DNA from: Flavobacteriales bacterium
GTDB taxonomy: Bacteria; Bacteroidota; Bacteroidia; UBA10329
NCBI GenBank assembly: GCA_021741075.1
Contig: JAIOYO010000019.1
Location: forward strand, 1-63,441
DNA length: 63,441 bases
Reading direction: 5' to 3'
Shown here: in pieces, positions 18,447 through 28,013 of the stretch
Layout of the letters: each line of letters opens with the position of its first letter
How positions within the stretch are numbered: the first letter of the stretch is position 1
Position numbers and translations under genes: made by a program
Notes under the pieces: generated by a model
The model's input: the letters and a program-made list of their open reading frames with translations, nothing else
The model's database searches: none
What the model was told of the DNA's origin: nothing

Positions 18447-20348
18447 ATGCGAAGAATAATTCTTGCCCTAGTTGGCGTTGCTTTGTGCACCGTTGGCTAC
18501 TCTCACGTTTATACCAAGCTCAATCCAGACAGTACGAATAACGAAATTTCTGCGCCTTTTTACGAGCGCGAAATGCAGTATAGAGGACACAAAAAAACGT
18601 CCTATTATGTGATGATGGATGATAGTGTCCGCTTGGCGGTAAATGTTTATTTACCAAAAGGATTGAAGAAAGGTGAAAAAGTCCCAGCCATTCTTTTTCA
18701 AACCCGGTATTGGAGGGGAATAGGATTAAAATGGCCTTTTTCAGGATTGGTTGATATGGTACCACACACGGCCAACTTCCCCGTGCTAGAATTCCCTAAA
18801 TACGGCTATGGTTTGGTAACAGTTGATGTTCGCGGAAGCGGTGCTTCTGAAGGAAACAAGACCCTTACGCTTTGCGACATCCGTGAAGTACTGGATAGCA
18901 AAAACATAATTGATTGGATTGTGAAGCAGGATTGGTGTGATGGCAATGTAGGTGCCACTGGCGTTTCTTACATCGGCAACACAGCAATGTATGCGCTGTA
19001 CAATCAGCATCCGAACTTGAAGGCTATTGTTCCAACCTATTCCCTTTGGGATATTTATGACGATGTATCGGCACCTGGCGGCATTTATTTCCATCAGTTC
19101 ATAAGCCAATACGGAGATTTCTGCGAATCGCTCGATCAGAACATTATTCCCGAAAGTAGAAATGCACGTGGCGCCAAGCTTTCTTACGGTGTAGAGAGGG
19201 TGAAAGGCTATAGCAAGAAAGACATGGCTGAGATTGTGAATCAGCACAGCTGCAACCACTACCACAGAACAGAGGGCGGCACGGCTGCATTCATGGATGA
19301 TCAGTTTACATTGAATGGTGATTTCAGAGTAAAAGATGTGATGTCGCCACACCAATTTGCTGACAAAATAAGAGGTTCGGGTGCTGCCATTTACTCTTGG
19401 AGTGGTTGGTGGGATGCTGCTTTTTCTCATGCAGCCATTCGTCAGTTCATCAATTTGGATGATGGGCGAAATCGTCTTCGTTTAGGACCCTGGAATCATG
19501 GTGGTGGAGCAAATGTTAGCCCAAACATGGCCAATGCTTCTGAGCATGATGATGTGAAGGAAATTGTTCGATTCTTTGACTTTCACCTGAAAGGAATGGA
19601 CAACGGGCTCGACAAATCACCACGGGTTTATTATTACACGATGGGCGAAAATGTTTGGAAAACGTCTGATGTTTGGCCTGTGGCTACAGAGCGAAAACAA
19701 CTCTATCTTACACATGAAGGCGCTTCTTGGAATGTGTGGTCAGAAACGGAAAGCACAACCTCATACACGGTTGACACCACACACACCGTGGGACTAAATA
19801 GTCGTTGGAGTTTTGATACAAATCGCACAGGAATTACCTACGCAAACGCTTCTGCAGAAGATAGCATTTCGGCTGTTTTCACATTAGCTGAGTTGACCGA
19901 AGACATGGAAATTACTGGACATCCACAGATCAATATTTATCTGAAAAGTTCAACAAAAGACGGCTCTATATTCGCTTATTTGGAAGATGTGGATGAGAAT
20001 GGAAACGTATGGAAAGTAACGGACGGGCAATTCAGATTTGTGCACCGAAAATTACACGAAACTGCCCCTCATTATAAGGATGTAGTTCCATATCATAGCT
20101 TTTTGAACGTGGATGCTTTGGAAATGGACACGTCAAAGGTGGAATTTGTGTCTTTTGACATGCTTCCGACCTCTCATCTTTTTAAGAAAGGACACAAAAT
20201 TCAGATTAGACTTGCTGGCGTTGACCTAGAGAATTTCAAGAATCTCTACCCAAATGGAGGTTCATGGAAAATCTATCACGATTCGGAACATCCAACGCAT
20301 GTTGAATTGCCTGTGATTGATAGACGTTTGATTATGGGCGCTAATTAA
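18447..20348 (+). CDS. CocE/NonD family hydrolase (X-Pro dipeptidyl-peptidase S15-like)
   Basis: 633 residues with an N-terminal signal peptide (MRRIILALVGVALCTVGYSH). The alpha/beta-hydrolase domain carries the nucleophile Ser174 in GVSYIG, the acid in SGWWDAAF (Asp near 327) and the catalytic His in GPWNHGG. The C-terminal jelly-roll (X-Pro_dipep_C) includes ADLTEDMEITGHP-like and HLFKKGHKIQIRLAG stretches. Known relatives cleave cocaine esters, glutaryl-cephalosporins or N-acyl peptides. The natural substrate here is unknown. Probably secreted to the periplasm. It is a single-gene unit with its own promoter, convergent with the mannose-1-P guanylyltransferase. Confidence 0.9.
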   Translation: MRRIILALVGVALCTVGYSHVYTKLNPDSTNNEISAPFYEREMQYRGHKKTSYYVMMDDSVRLAVNVYLPKGLKKGEKVPAILFQTRYWRGIGLKWPFSGLVDMVPHTANFPVLEFPKYGYGLVTVDVRGSGASEGNKTLTLCDIREVLDSKNIIDWIVKQDWCDGNVGATGVSYIGNTAMYALYNQHPNLKAIVPTYSLWDIYDDVSAPGGIYFHQFISQYGDFCESLDQNIIPESRNARGAKLSYGVERVKGYSKKDMAEIVNQHSCNHYHRTEGGTAAFMDDQFTLNGDFRVKDVMSPHQFADKIRGSGAAIYSWSGWWDAAFSHAAIRQFINLDDGRNRLRLGPWNHGGGANVSPNMANASEHDDVKEIVRFFDFHLKGMDNGLDKSPRVYYYTMGENVWKTSDVWPVATERKQLYLTHEGASWNVWSETESTTSYTVDTTHTVGLNSRWSFDTNRTGITYANASAEDSISAVFTLAELTEDMEITGHPQINIYLKSSTKDGSIFAYLEDVDENGNVWKVTDGQFRFVHRKLHETAPHYKDVVPYHSFLNVDALEMDTSKVEFVSFDMLPTSHLFKKGHKIQIRLAGVDLENFKNLYPNGGSWKIYHDSEHPTHVELPVIDRRLIMGAN

Positions 20349-20394
20349 TACGCTTGTAAAAAGGTTGCAACAGAGTTTTTAATTCGCTAAGGAC

Positions 20395-21486
20395 CTAAAC
20401 GTATTTCTCACCTTTTGTAGCCTTCACATCGTTCACAATACGCTTAATTTGTTGCTCGTCAGATTGTTTGCAAATCAAAAGTATGTCATCGCTTTCTACA
20501 ACTATCATGTCCTTCATTCCTTGAATTACCACCAACTTATTCTTCGGAACATTGACGATGCAATTCTTTGAATCATATGTAAGAACATTCTTTCCTTGGA
20601 TAACGTGGCCTTCTTCGTCCTTATCAGAATAAGAATACAAAGAACCCCAAGTGCCTAAGTCGCTCCAACCTATATCGGCAGCAAGTGTGAAGACGTTCTT
20701 CGCCTTTTCCATCACACCATAATCAATTGAAATACTTTTGCACTGCATGTATGCCGTCTCAATGAACTTATGCTCGTTCGGGGTATTGAATTCTGCCGCT
20801 CCTTCCTCAAACAACTGAAACATTTCTGTCATATGTTTTTCGAAAGCCGCCATAATTCCTTTGACCGACCAAATGAAAATACCTGCATTCCATAGAAATT
20901 CTCCACTTTTCACCAACTCCTTAGCCATGGCTAGGTCAGGCTTTTCGGTGAAACTTTTTACTTTGTGAATCCCTCCATTATCAGTCGCTTCTTCAAACTG
21001 AATATAGCCATAACCAGTGTCAGGTCGAGTTGGCGAAATACCAAGCGTTATGAGCGAATCGCTTTTCTCCACTTCGTCAAGCGCCTTATTAACCAGATTA
21101 ACGTATTCAGCATCTTTCAAAATCAAATGATCCGAAGGTGCAACCACCATACTTGCTTCGGGATTAATGGCTTTTATTCTGAAAGCAGCGTAAGCAATGC
21201 AGGGAGCTGTGTTTCTTCTTCCTGGCTCTAGCAAGATTTGTGATGGCTTTATGCCTTCGAGTTGCTCCATCACTAACGACTTATAATCAGCATTGGTGAC
21301 AATGAAAATGTTTTCCGCTGGACAGACTTCTTTAGACCGCTCGTAGGTTTGCTGCAGTAGCGATTTGCCTGTTCCAAGAATGTCTATAAACTGTTTTGGA
21401 TGTGGGGTTCGGCTCATTGGCCAAAATCGAGAACCGACTCCGCCCGCCATAATCACTACGTAGTGATTCGGATTTTTCTTGCTCAT
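20395..21486 (-). CDS. manC: Mannose-1-phosphate guanylyltransferase
   Basis: 363 residues; makes GDP-mannose from mannose-1-phosphate and GTP. The nucleotidyltransferase signature AGGVGSRFWPMSR with HPKQF lies at residues 14-32. The family motifs LLEPGRRNTAPC and FTEKPD follow. It lacks the C-terminal isomerase domain of bifunctional ManC/AlgA enzymes, so it is the short monofunctional type. Its ATG overlaps the stop of the upstream aminotransferase by four bases. GDP-mannose also feeds GDP-fucose, relevant to the GT11 fucosyltransferase about 5.4 kb away. Confidence 0.93.
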   Translation of the reverse strand: MSKKNPNHYVVIMAGGVGSRFWPMSRTPHPKQFIDILGTGKSLLQQTYERSKEVCPAENIFIVTNADYKSLVMEQLEGIKPSQILLEPGRRNTAPCIAYAAFRIKAINPEASMVVAPSDHLILKDAEYVNLVNKALDEVEKSDSLITLGISPTRPDTGYGYIQFEEATDNGGIHKVKSFTEKPDLAMAKELVKSGEFLWNAGIFIWSVKGIMAAFEKHMTEMFQLFEEGAAEFNTPNEHKFIETAYMQCKSISIDYGVMEKAKNVFTLAADIGWSDLGTWGSLYSYSDKDEEGHVIQGKNVLTYDSKNCIVNVPKNKLVVIQGMKDMIVVESDDILLICKQSDEQQIKRIVNDVKATKGEKYV

Positions 21487-22763
21487 TTTTTAAACTGGCT
21501 TAGCGCCTCTCTTAAATTTTCAATCACTGTTGAAATCTGCTCTATTTTCAACGTTCCAACAGAAATCCTAAACCACGGACTTTGCCTTGATGCTCCAAAG
21601 CAATAGAATGGAACAATTCCAACTTTCGCTTTTTTGATAAGAAACGTGGTCACATCAGACGCGTCATTCAGAATCACTCCATCTGACGTGGTTTTACCGA
21701 TTAAGTCGATTTTCACGGTCAAATACATTGCTCCTTCAGCCTGAATCACATCTACGGGATAGCCCACTTCTCGAAGAGCCGAAAATCCATTGTAAAGCTT
21801 ATTTACACGCTCCGAAATCATATCTCGGTGCTTTTGAACTGTTGCTTCAACCGAAGCCATCTGATTCAAAAACGCGGCAGTTGCCATCTGTTCTGGCTTT
21901 GGAGACCAAGCACCTACGTGACTGAGCAGGGCCTTCATTTTAGCAATCACCTTTGTTGGACCAAATGACCAACCTACTCGAACACCTGTTGCTGCAAAAG
22001 ATTTCGATATTCCATCTACATAAATGGTGTATTGGCGCATTTCTGCACGCAATGAAACTGGATCGTAATGTTTCGTATCGCCTAGAATCAACTCAGAATA
22101 AATCTGATCGTAAAGCACATAAAGGGGTTTTTGCCCAACTCTTCTTCGGTTTTCGTCAATAACCAAATCGCAAATATCACTCAAAGCCTTTTTGGTGTAC
22201 GAAGTACCCGTAGGGTTAAGAGGCGAACACAACGCTACTAATGCTGCATCATGCAAATGTGGTTTGAGGTCTTCGGCAGTTGGAAGGAATTTATTTTCAG
22301 GTAAGGTTTCAATCACAACCGGTTCAGCAAAATTGAGGTACGTGTAATGATTATTATTCCAGCTTGGAATAGGAAAAATCACTTTATCTCCCGTATTGAC
22401 CAATGCCCGAAAAATGGCGTAAATCAGCGGTCTGGCACCTCCAGAAATCAAAATGTCTTCTTTCGAAAACTCCAATCCTTGGCGTGCTTTTATGTAGTTA
22501 CTTACCGCAACACGCAACACCTCTACTCCATTTGCCGCAGGATAATTAGTGTGACCATCCTCATAAGCCTGAATAATTTCATTAAGCAAACCTTTAGGCA
22601 ACGGATAAATTTTCGGGTCAAAATCACCGATGGTCAAATTGGTGATTGGTTCACCAGCGGCAATCAGCGCATTGATTTCTCCTGCGATTTTAATAATCTC
22701 GGAACCGACCAAGTTTTCAGCGAGATCTGAAACGGTGATTATTTCCTGTGTTAGTTCTGACAT
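21483..22763 (-). CDS. PLP-dependent aminotransferase, class I/II
   Basis: 426 residues, fold type I. The substrate-loop region LTIGDFDPKIYPLPKGL lies near the N-terminus, CSPLNPTGT supplies the Asn that contacts PLP, VLYDQIYSEL holds the Asp-Tyr pair, and the PLP-lysine is in YVDGISKSFAATGVRVGW. The C-terminal arginine is in PWFRISVG. It is related to aspartate/aromatic aminotransferases, but the specificity cannot be read from sequence alone. Co-transcribed with manC through an ATGA overlap. A near-consensus -7 box (TATCTTCG) lies about 23 bases upstream. Confidence 0.88.
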   Translation of the reverse strand: MSELTQEIITVSDLAENLVGSEIIKIAGEINALIAAGEPITNLTIGDFDPKIYPLPKGLLNEIIQAYEDGHTNYPAANGVEVLRVAVSNYIKARQGLEFSKEDILISGGARPLIYAIFRALVNTGDKVIFPIPSWNNNHYTYLNFAEPVVIETLPENKFLPTAEDLKPHLHDAALVALCSPLNPTGTSYTKKALSDICDLVIDENRRRVGQKPLYVLYDQIYSELILGDTKHYDPVSLRAEMRQYTIYVDGISKSFAATGVRVGWSFGPTKVIAKMKALLSHVGAWSPKPEQMATAAFLNQMASVEATVQKHRDMISERVNKLYNGFSALREVGYPVDVIQAEGAMYLTVKIDLIGKTTSDGVILNDASDVTTFLIKKAKVGIVPFYCFGASRQSPWFRISVGTLKIEQISTVIENLREALSQFKK

Positions 22764-22844
22764 ATGCTGGCTTTAATAGGGCAGGCGAAGATAATTATTC
22801 TGATGCGCTGGCGTGTTTTAGACAGATTTAAGAGGTCATAATGG

Positions 22845-22883
22845 TAAGAATTCTTATTCGTTACGCGATTCCCTTAGAATCGC
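22845..22883. promoter_or_regulatory. Palindrome and hairpin between aminotransferase and proline dehydrogenase genes
   Basis: A 12-bp perfect palindrome (TAAGAATTCTTA) is followed after 8 bases by a 7-bp hairpin, GCGATTC-CCTTA-GAATCGC. Both lie in the divergent region upstream of the proline dehydrogenase promoter and have no T-tract, so they may be operator sites rather than terminators. Confidence 0.35.
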
Positions 22884-22948
22884 TACCAATATCTGCATCT
22901 CAAAATACCCAACTGACCCGGCTCAGGAATTTCGATAGGTGGCTAAAG

Positions 22949-22956
22949 TATATTTG
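22949..22956 (+). promoter_or_regulatory. -7 box for proline dehydrogenase gene
   Basis: TATATTTG matches TAnnTTTG exactly and lies 20 bases before the ATG. Confidence 0.5.
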
Positions 22957-22976
22957 CATCCTCAAATTTTAGGTTT

Positions 22977-24143
22977 ATGGTCTCGTTCGACAATACAGAA
23001 ATAGCCTTTTACGACAGGTCGGATGCCGAATTAAACCGTGCTCAATTTCTATTTAAGTTAGTTGGTAATCCTACGCTGGTAAAATTGGGTCAGGTGGTAT
23101 TGAACGTAGGACTAGAGCTACGTCTGCCTATCAAAGGAATTATTCGTTCTACGGTGTTCAATCATTTTTGCGGAGGAGAAACGATTGAGAAATGTGAATC
23201 TACAATTGCACGACTGCATCGTTCGGGGGTGTACTCTCTTTTAGATTATTCAGCTGAAGGCAAAGAAACTGTTGAAGAGCTTGAACTATCCACGCTCGAA
23301 ATTCTAGCCGCAAATCAAGTGGGAAAACAAGATAGCCGTGTGCCATTTTCGGTTTTTAAACCAACGGCCATCTTCCCTAATAGACTTTTGGCAAAGAAAA
23401 ATGCAAATGCGCAATTCAGTCAAGCTGAGCAGGTTGATTGGGCGGCTGCGAAACAGAGAATGAACCTTATTTGTGCAACTGCGGAAAAGAACAATGTTCC
23501 GGTACTTATTGACGCGGAAGAGACTTGGTTTCAGGATGCGATAGACGAACTTGTTGAAGAACAAATGGCGCTTCGGAATAGCCAAAAGGTTATTGTTTAT
23601 ACAACGCTTCAACTTTACAGGAAAGACCGTCTTGAGTTTCTCGATAAAAGTCTTCAAAAGGCGAGGAAAAAAGGGTATCACTTGGGGGTAAAATTGGTTC
23701 GTGGCGCGTATATGGAAAAGGAGCGACAACGAGCTCAAGAACAAGGCTATCCATCTCCAATACAGGAAACAAAAGCAGACACAGACCGCGATTACAATTT
23801 GGCTCTTAAATTTTGTGTAGTCAACTATCCAGAGATTCATCTGATTGCAGGAACTCACAACGAATCAAGTTCAAAATACCTCACAGAACTTATTGCGCAA
23901 AACCAAATTGAGCTGAACGATTGTCACGTCTTTTTCTCTCAACTTTATGGAATGAGCGACAATATCAGCTTTAACCTAGCCGCAAACGGTTACAATGTAG
24001 TAAAATACGTACCGTACGGACCCATTCTGGAAGTGATGCCATACCTCATTAGACGAGCTGAAGAAAATACATCTGTTGCTGGGCAAACTGGGCGCGAACT
24101 ATCTTTAATTCTCAAGGAAAAGGCGCGTAGAAGGGCTTCGTAA
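22977..24143 (+). CDS. Proline dehydrogenase (monofunctional)
   Basis: 388 residues. An FAD enzyme that oxidises proline to pyrroline-5-carboxylate. The beta-barrel motifs include VLIDAEETWFQDAID, the FAD/substrate-binding LGVKLVRGAYMEKER, AGTHNES, QLYGMSDNISF and the C-terminal YVPYGPILEVMPYLIRRAEEN with the double arginine that binds the proline carboxylate. The length fits the monofunctional PutA-like enzymes of Bacteroidota. No P5C dehydrogenase gene is adjacent. Regulation may use the palindrome and hairpin upstream. Confidence 0.94.
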   Translation: MVSFDNTEIAFYDRSDAELNRAQFLFKLVGNPTLVKLGQVVLNVGLELRLPIKGIIRSTVFNHFCGGETIEKCESTIARLHRSGVYSLLDYSAEGKETVEELELSTLEILAANQVGKQDSRVPFSVFKPTAIFPNRLLAKKNANAQFSQAEQVDWAAAKQRMNLICATAEKNNVPVLIDAEETWFQDAIDELVEEQMALRNSQKVIVYTTLQLYRKDRLEFLDKSLQKARKKGYHLGVKLVRGAYMEKERQRAQEQGYPSPIQETKADTDRDYNLALKFCVVNYPEIHLIAGTHNESSSKYLTELIAQNQIELNDCHVFFSQLYGMSDNISFNLAANGYNVVKYVPYGPILEVMPYLIRRAEENTSVAGQTGRELSLILKEKARRRAS

Positions 24144-24159
24144 GTCATATTGTCTTATT

Positions 24160-24183
24160 GGTCGAAAATCTGAACTTTTGACC
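24160..24183 (+). terminator. Possible terminator after proline dehydrogenase gene
   Basis: GGTC(G)AAAA and TTTTGACC pair with one bulged G around a 7-nt loop, and AGTTTTCCC follows. A weak candidate because the T-run is short. Confidence 0.3.
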
Positions 24184-24225
24184 AGTTTTCCCGTACAATT
24201 ATTATTCAGGCAACGCCTGTAGTAA

Positions 24226-26910
24226 ATGAAAGAATCTGCCCCGTCACATCAAAGGTTTGAGTCTTTGGCACCTAATGCCGAAATGCGCTCATTGCTAGAA
24301 CATTCTAGCAGAAGCATCATTATACTTGATGATTCGTACCGTATTATGTGGTTCAATGCCAAGGCAGCCAGAGAAATGTATTCGTTTTTCAATGAGAACC
24401 TGAAAACCGGTAACTCCTACTGGGATTATGTGAATCAAAATCAGAACAAGCGATTCATTCGAAATTTTAAGACGGCACTTAAGGGAAGAACTATTAGCAC
24501 AGAACAAAAACTTTTAAGTCCTAAAACCAATCAAGCTGAAATTTGGATAGAAGGAAAATTCAGTCCGCTTTACAATAACGCAGCTAAACCTTACGGGGTA
24601 ATCTATTCTTACGCTAACATTTCTGACCGAAAACGAGCCGAAGTGAAAGAGCGAGAGAACGATTTGGTATTGCAAGCTATTGACAATAATAGTTCTCAGG
24701 GCTTTATGCTTATTGATGAGGAAAATGAGGTATTAAGCTGCAATCTTCTTGCTCCAGCCATGTTTGCCACCATTGCCAATGAGCAAAGTCTGCTTGGGCA
24801 CAACATTATTTCTAACATCCATCCAAAATGGAGGTCAGAGTTTGAAGGCGGACTAAAAATTGCCCGTGTAGGTGGTACTGTTTCAATTGAATTTGACAGT
24901 ATAACCACGGAAGAAAAGGTGGTTGAAGTAAGATTCATTCCACTGAAGCATAGCCTCGGAAAACAGAACATGGTTTCTGTTTGGTTCTTTGATATTACAG
25001 ACAAGAAACGGGCAGAGCGAAACGTTCGAAAATCGGAGGAAAACCTCCGCGCAGTATTCAACAGTAGTTCGCAAACGTTCTATCTGATGGATAGAAAGCT
25101 GAACCTCCTAGCTTTTAATCAAGCCGCATCAGAACTTGTAAATGAGCAGTTTGGATTCAAACCAGAAGTGGGAATGAACATTTCCGAAATAACGGCCAAG
25201 GAAAATTTACATCAGTTTAAAGTAGAGACCGAACGGGCTTTTTCGGGAAGAAAGGTTCATGTAGAGAAGCATTTTACGTTTAACGGAAAAGAATATTGGT
25301 TTGATAGACACCTTAATCCAGTAATGAACTCGAAAGGTGAAATTGACCGTCTCACCATTTGGTCAATAGACATTACAGACCGAAAATTAGCAGAAAAGGC
25401 CCTCAAGGAAAACGAGTCTAAGTTCCGAAAACTCGCCTCCCTCCTGCCTGTTGGTATCTATCAGATGGATGATAAAGGAAATGCGACTTATGTAAATGAG
25501 AGTCTACAACTAATTATAGGTGCAAATCTGACAACCATTTTAGATGGTTCTTGGACCAACCAAATTCACCCAGAAGACCATAACAAGGTTAGGGAAAAAT
25601 GGAAAACGATTGAGAAGGAAAAAAAATCCTTCACAATGGAATATCGCTTTAAGCGGCAAAACGGAGATTCCGTTTACGTACTAGAACAAGCCCAGCCCCT
25701 CTTCAATCATTTAGGAGAGTATAGAGGCTATTTGGGAACAATCATTGACATTTCGGAACAAAAACGTTCTCAGCAATTTCTTCAGGAAAAACATGTAGCT
25801 GAAAATTCATTGAAGTTTCGATCGGATTTTCTTGCAAGCATGAGTCATGAAATTCGCACGCCATTGAATGGTATTATGGGATTGAGTGAGATTTTGCTTG
25901 ACACTAAGTTGAGTGCAGATCAATCATCCAAGGTTCAAAACATACTAGGAGCTAGTAAAGATTTGCGTTCCATTGTAAATGACGTGCTAAATCTGTCCGA
26001 GCTTGAAGCAGGAAAAGTGACGTTGCAAAAAGAAACGTTTAGGGTTTCTGAACTCATTGAAACTATTGCAGAGCGTTTCGAGCCTGAAGCAAAGGCAAAA
26101 AAATTGAACCTATCCTTCAACACTCCTACAGACGTAATTCAATTAAATACCGACCGAAGGAGGCTTACCCAGGTCCTTTCTAACTTAGTGCGAAACGCTA
26201 TTAAATTCACCAACCAAGGATCCGTTTCGGTTTCCGTACAGGTCGAAAAGGAAAGCAAACTGCTTTTTCAAGTAACGGATACTGGCCCGGGCATTCCCAT
26301 AAAAGATCAAGCAAAATTGTTTCAGGATTTCTCTCAACTGCAGCATACTACTGCTCAAAAACTAGAGGGAACTGGTCTCGGACTTTCCATTAGTAAGAAA
26401 CTAATGTTTCTGCTTGGAGGAGAAATAGGCGTCAATAGCATCGTTAATGAAGGAAGTACGTTTTGGTTGAGACTCTCAATGATTGAACCTTCAACCGTGG
26501 AAACAAAAAACAAACTAGTTTCAAAGAAGCATAAGGTAAAGTCTGTTGAGGGAATACGAGTGCTACTAGTGGAAGACAACCTCATTAATCAGCAAGCATT
26601 CAAGATTATGCTTCAGAGAATGGGGTGTATAGTTGATGTATTATCCAACGGAAAGCAGGCCGTAGAGAACTTCGACAAAAACCAATATGATATCGTTTTC
26701 ATGGATATTCAAATGCCAGAAATGGACGGACTTCAGGCTACAACTGAGATAAAAAAACGATTCTCAAACGTTCCTCCTATCATCGGTCTTAGCGGAAACA
26801 TTCTTCAACGTGATGAAGAAGGGAACTTGAAGTCCGACATGAACGATTTGCTACTCAAGCCAGTGGTATCTAACGACATCGAACGGATGATTAAGAAGTG
26901 GGTAGCGTAA
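24226..26910 (+). CDS. Soluble hybrid histidine kinase with four PAS domains and receiver
   Basis: 894 residues, no TM segment. About four PAS/PAC units (12-140, 145-265, 265-390, 393-515), three ending in a DITD(K/R)K or similar PAC boundary, precede HisKA with His541 in SMSHEIRTPLNG. The ATPase has NLVRNAIKFTNQG, DTGPGIP and GTGLGLSISKKL boxes. The C-terminal receiver (about 775-890) has the acid pair in LLVEDN and phosphorylation site Asp827 in VFMDIQMPEMDG, with Lys in LLKPV. There is no HPt or output domain, so phosphate must leave through a separate HPt or regulator. Its stop abuts the convergent GT11 stop with no intervening base. Confidence 0.93.
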   Translation: MKESAPSHQRFESLAPNAEMRSLLEHSSRSIIILDDSYRIMWFNAKAAREMYSFFNENLKTGNSYWDYVNQNQNKRFIRNFKTALKGRTISTEQKLLSPKTNQAEIWIEGKFSPLYNNAAKPYGVIYSYANISDRKRAEVKERENDLVLQAIDNNSSQGFMLIDEENEVLSCNLLAPAMFATIANEQSLLGHNIISNIHPKWRSEFEGGLKIARVGGTVSIEFDSITTEEKVVEVRFIPLKHSLGKQNMVSVWFFDITDKKRAERNVRKSEENLRAVFNSSSQTFYLMDRKLNLLAFNQAASELVNEQFGFKPEVGMNISEITAKENLHQFKVETERAFSGRKVHVEKHFTFNGKEYWFDRHLNPVMNSKGEIDRLTIWSIDITDRKLAEKALKENESKFRKLASLLPVGIYQMDDKGNATYVNESLQLIIGANLTTILDGSWTNQIHPEDHNKVREKWKTIEKEKKSFTMEYRFKRQNGDSVYVLEQAQPLFNHLGEYRGYLGTIIDISEQKRSQQFLQEKHVAENSLKFRSDFLASMSHEIRTPLNGIMGLSEILLDTKLSADQSSKVQNILGASKDLRSIVNDVLNLSELEAGKVTLQKETFRVSELIETIAERFEPEAKAKKLNLSFNTPTDVIQLNTDRRRLTQVLSNLVRNAIKFTNQGSVSVSVQVEKESKLLFQVTDTGPGIPIKDQAKLFQDFSQLQHTTAQKLEGTGLGLSISKKLMFLLGGEIGVNSIVNEGSTFWLRLSMIEPSTVETKNKLVSKKHKVKSVEGIRVLLVEDNLINQQAFKIMLQRMGCIVDVLSNGKQAVENFDKNQYDIVFMDIQMPEMDGLQATTEIKKRFSNVPPIIGLSGNILQRDEEGNLKSDMNDLLLKPVVSNDIERMIKKWVA

Positions 26911-27828
26911 TCACAAAGGCGTATCTCCTGCCGTTCGAGCCGAAATCCTAATCCACTTTTCCGGAACAGTATGTGACGTTTCTACCCAATGTCCGAAAAT
27001 GCCTTGGTGTATATTACTGTCATCTGTCAACCACAAATCAGGAGCCAAAACAATTTTTGGATTGGACAACCACGCACCCCACCATGAAAATGTACTATTT
27101 GGGATGATATGATTTTGACACATAGACATTAATCTCATATGATTCATGTAATCATCCATCTCTGAAACCAACCTGTGAGGCACGTCAAACTCCATGTTAG
27201 TCATTACCCAATCGGCATCATCGGAAAAAATCAAAAGTTCAGGCTCATCAACCCGCTCCTTAATTAAGTCTAGCGCTCTATAGAAATATTCCTTTGAGCA
27301 TACATTATGCAACGGATTATTTAAAAAATCGCCTCTTCTGATGCTAAAGGCAATTGTGCTTTTATTAATGGTAGAAGCCAAATCTGCAACATTTCCATCC
27401 ATCGATGGTGTGAACTGAAAGGCATTTCTGACTTCAGAAAAGAAGTCATCGAAAAACTGCTCCGTGCTAAAATAACCTTCTATGTAGCTGTTCTTATAAG
27501 GCAGTTTCAGTGCCTCATCATAAATTGAAAGGTCTTCTTTCACTACGTTTTTTCTATGCCGTGGTGCGAATCGGTTTCTAAGGAGATTGAACCGATATTC
27601 GAAGAAATTCTTCCCATTACACGTCTTAATGTATTCAATTTCGTCTTGAGTAGCAATCGGTGTATCAATATTAAACCGGTTTAAAATATAGGGTCGGTGT
27701 TCTGAATTGGCATCAAACCAAGAAAGGTCCAACTTTAGTTCAGCACCAATTCGCTTAGAGGCTGCCAAACCATAAGCATACTGAAACATCTGATTGCCCG
27801 GTCCTTGAAAAATCTTTACAATCAACAT
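26911..27828 (-). CDS. GT11 family alpha-1,2-fucosyltransferase
   Basis: 305 residues. The start MLIVKIFQGPGNQMFQYA is diagnostic for GT11. Motif I appears as FSIRRGDFLNN, where most members have H-x-RRGDY, so Ser replaces the usual His. The C-terminal NSTFSWWGAWLSNP is the conserved GT11 donor-site motif. It uses GDP-fucose to decorate a surface glycan such as O-antigen or capsule. A lone gene; GDP-mannose supply (manC) is nearby, but no GDP-fucose synthesis genes are in the window. Confidence 0.92.
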   Translation of the reverse strand: MLIVKIFQGPGNQMFQYAYGLAASKRIGAELKLDLSWFDANSEHRPYILNRFNIDTPIATQDEIEYIKTCNGKNFFEYRFNLLRNRFAPRHRKNVVKEDLSIYDEALKLPYKNSYIEGYFSTEQFFDDFFSEVRNAFQFTPSMDGNVADLASTINKSTIAFSIRRGDFLNNPLHNVCSKEYFYRALDLIKERVDEPELLIFSDDADWVMTNMEFDVPHRLVSEMDDYMNHMRLMSMCQNHIIPNSTFSWWGAWLSNPKIVLAPDLWLTDDSNIHQGIFGHWVETSHTVPEKWIRISARTAGDTPL

Positions 27829-27852
27829 GTCATGTCAAATGAAAACATGCGG

Positions 27853-27860
27853 CAAACATA
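27853..27860 (-). promoter_or_regulatory. -7 box for fucosyltransferase gene
   Basis: TATGTTTG on the minus strand matches TAnnTTTG exactly, 24 bases before the GT11 start codon. Confidence 0.4.
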
Positions 27861-28013
27861 AGGCAGAGAGCAGAAATCAGCATCGTAGAACTTCAACCAT
27901 TAATGAAAGCATGTTTAATGATTCTTAGCAATCATGTCTCAAAATCTTACCCTCTGCAATACCTGAGGGCAAGCAAGGTTTAAGTGATTAGAAACCCACC
28001 AAACCACCTTGCC

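Noticed and set aside
18786..19430. 214-codon minus-strand ORF opposite the CocE-type hydrolase
   Set aside because: Antisense shadow; no motif and no promoter or context.
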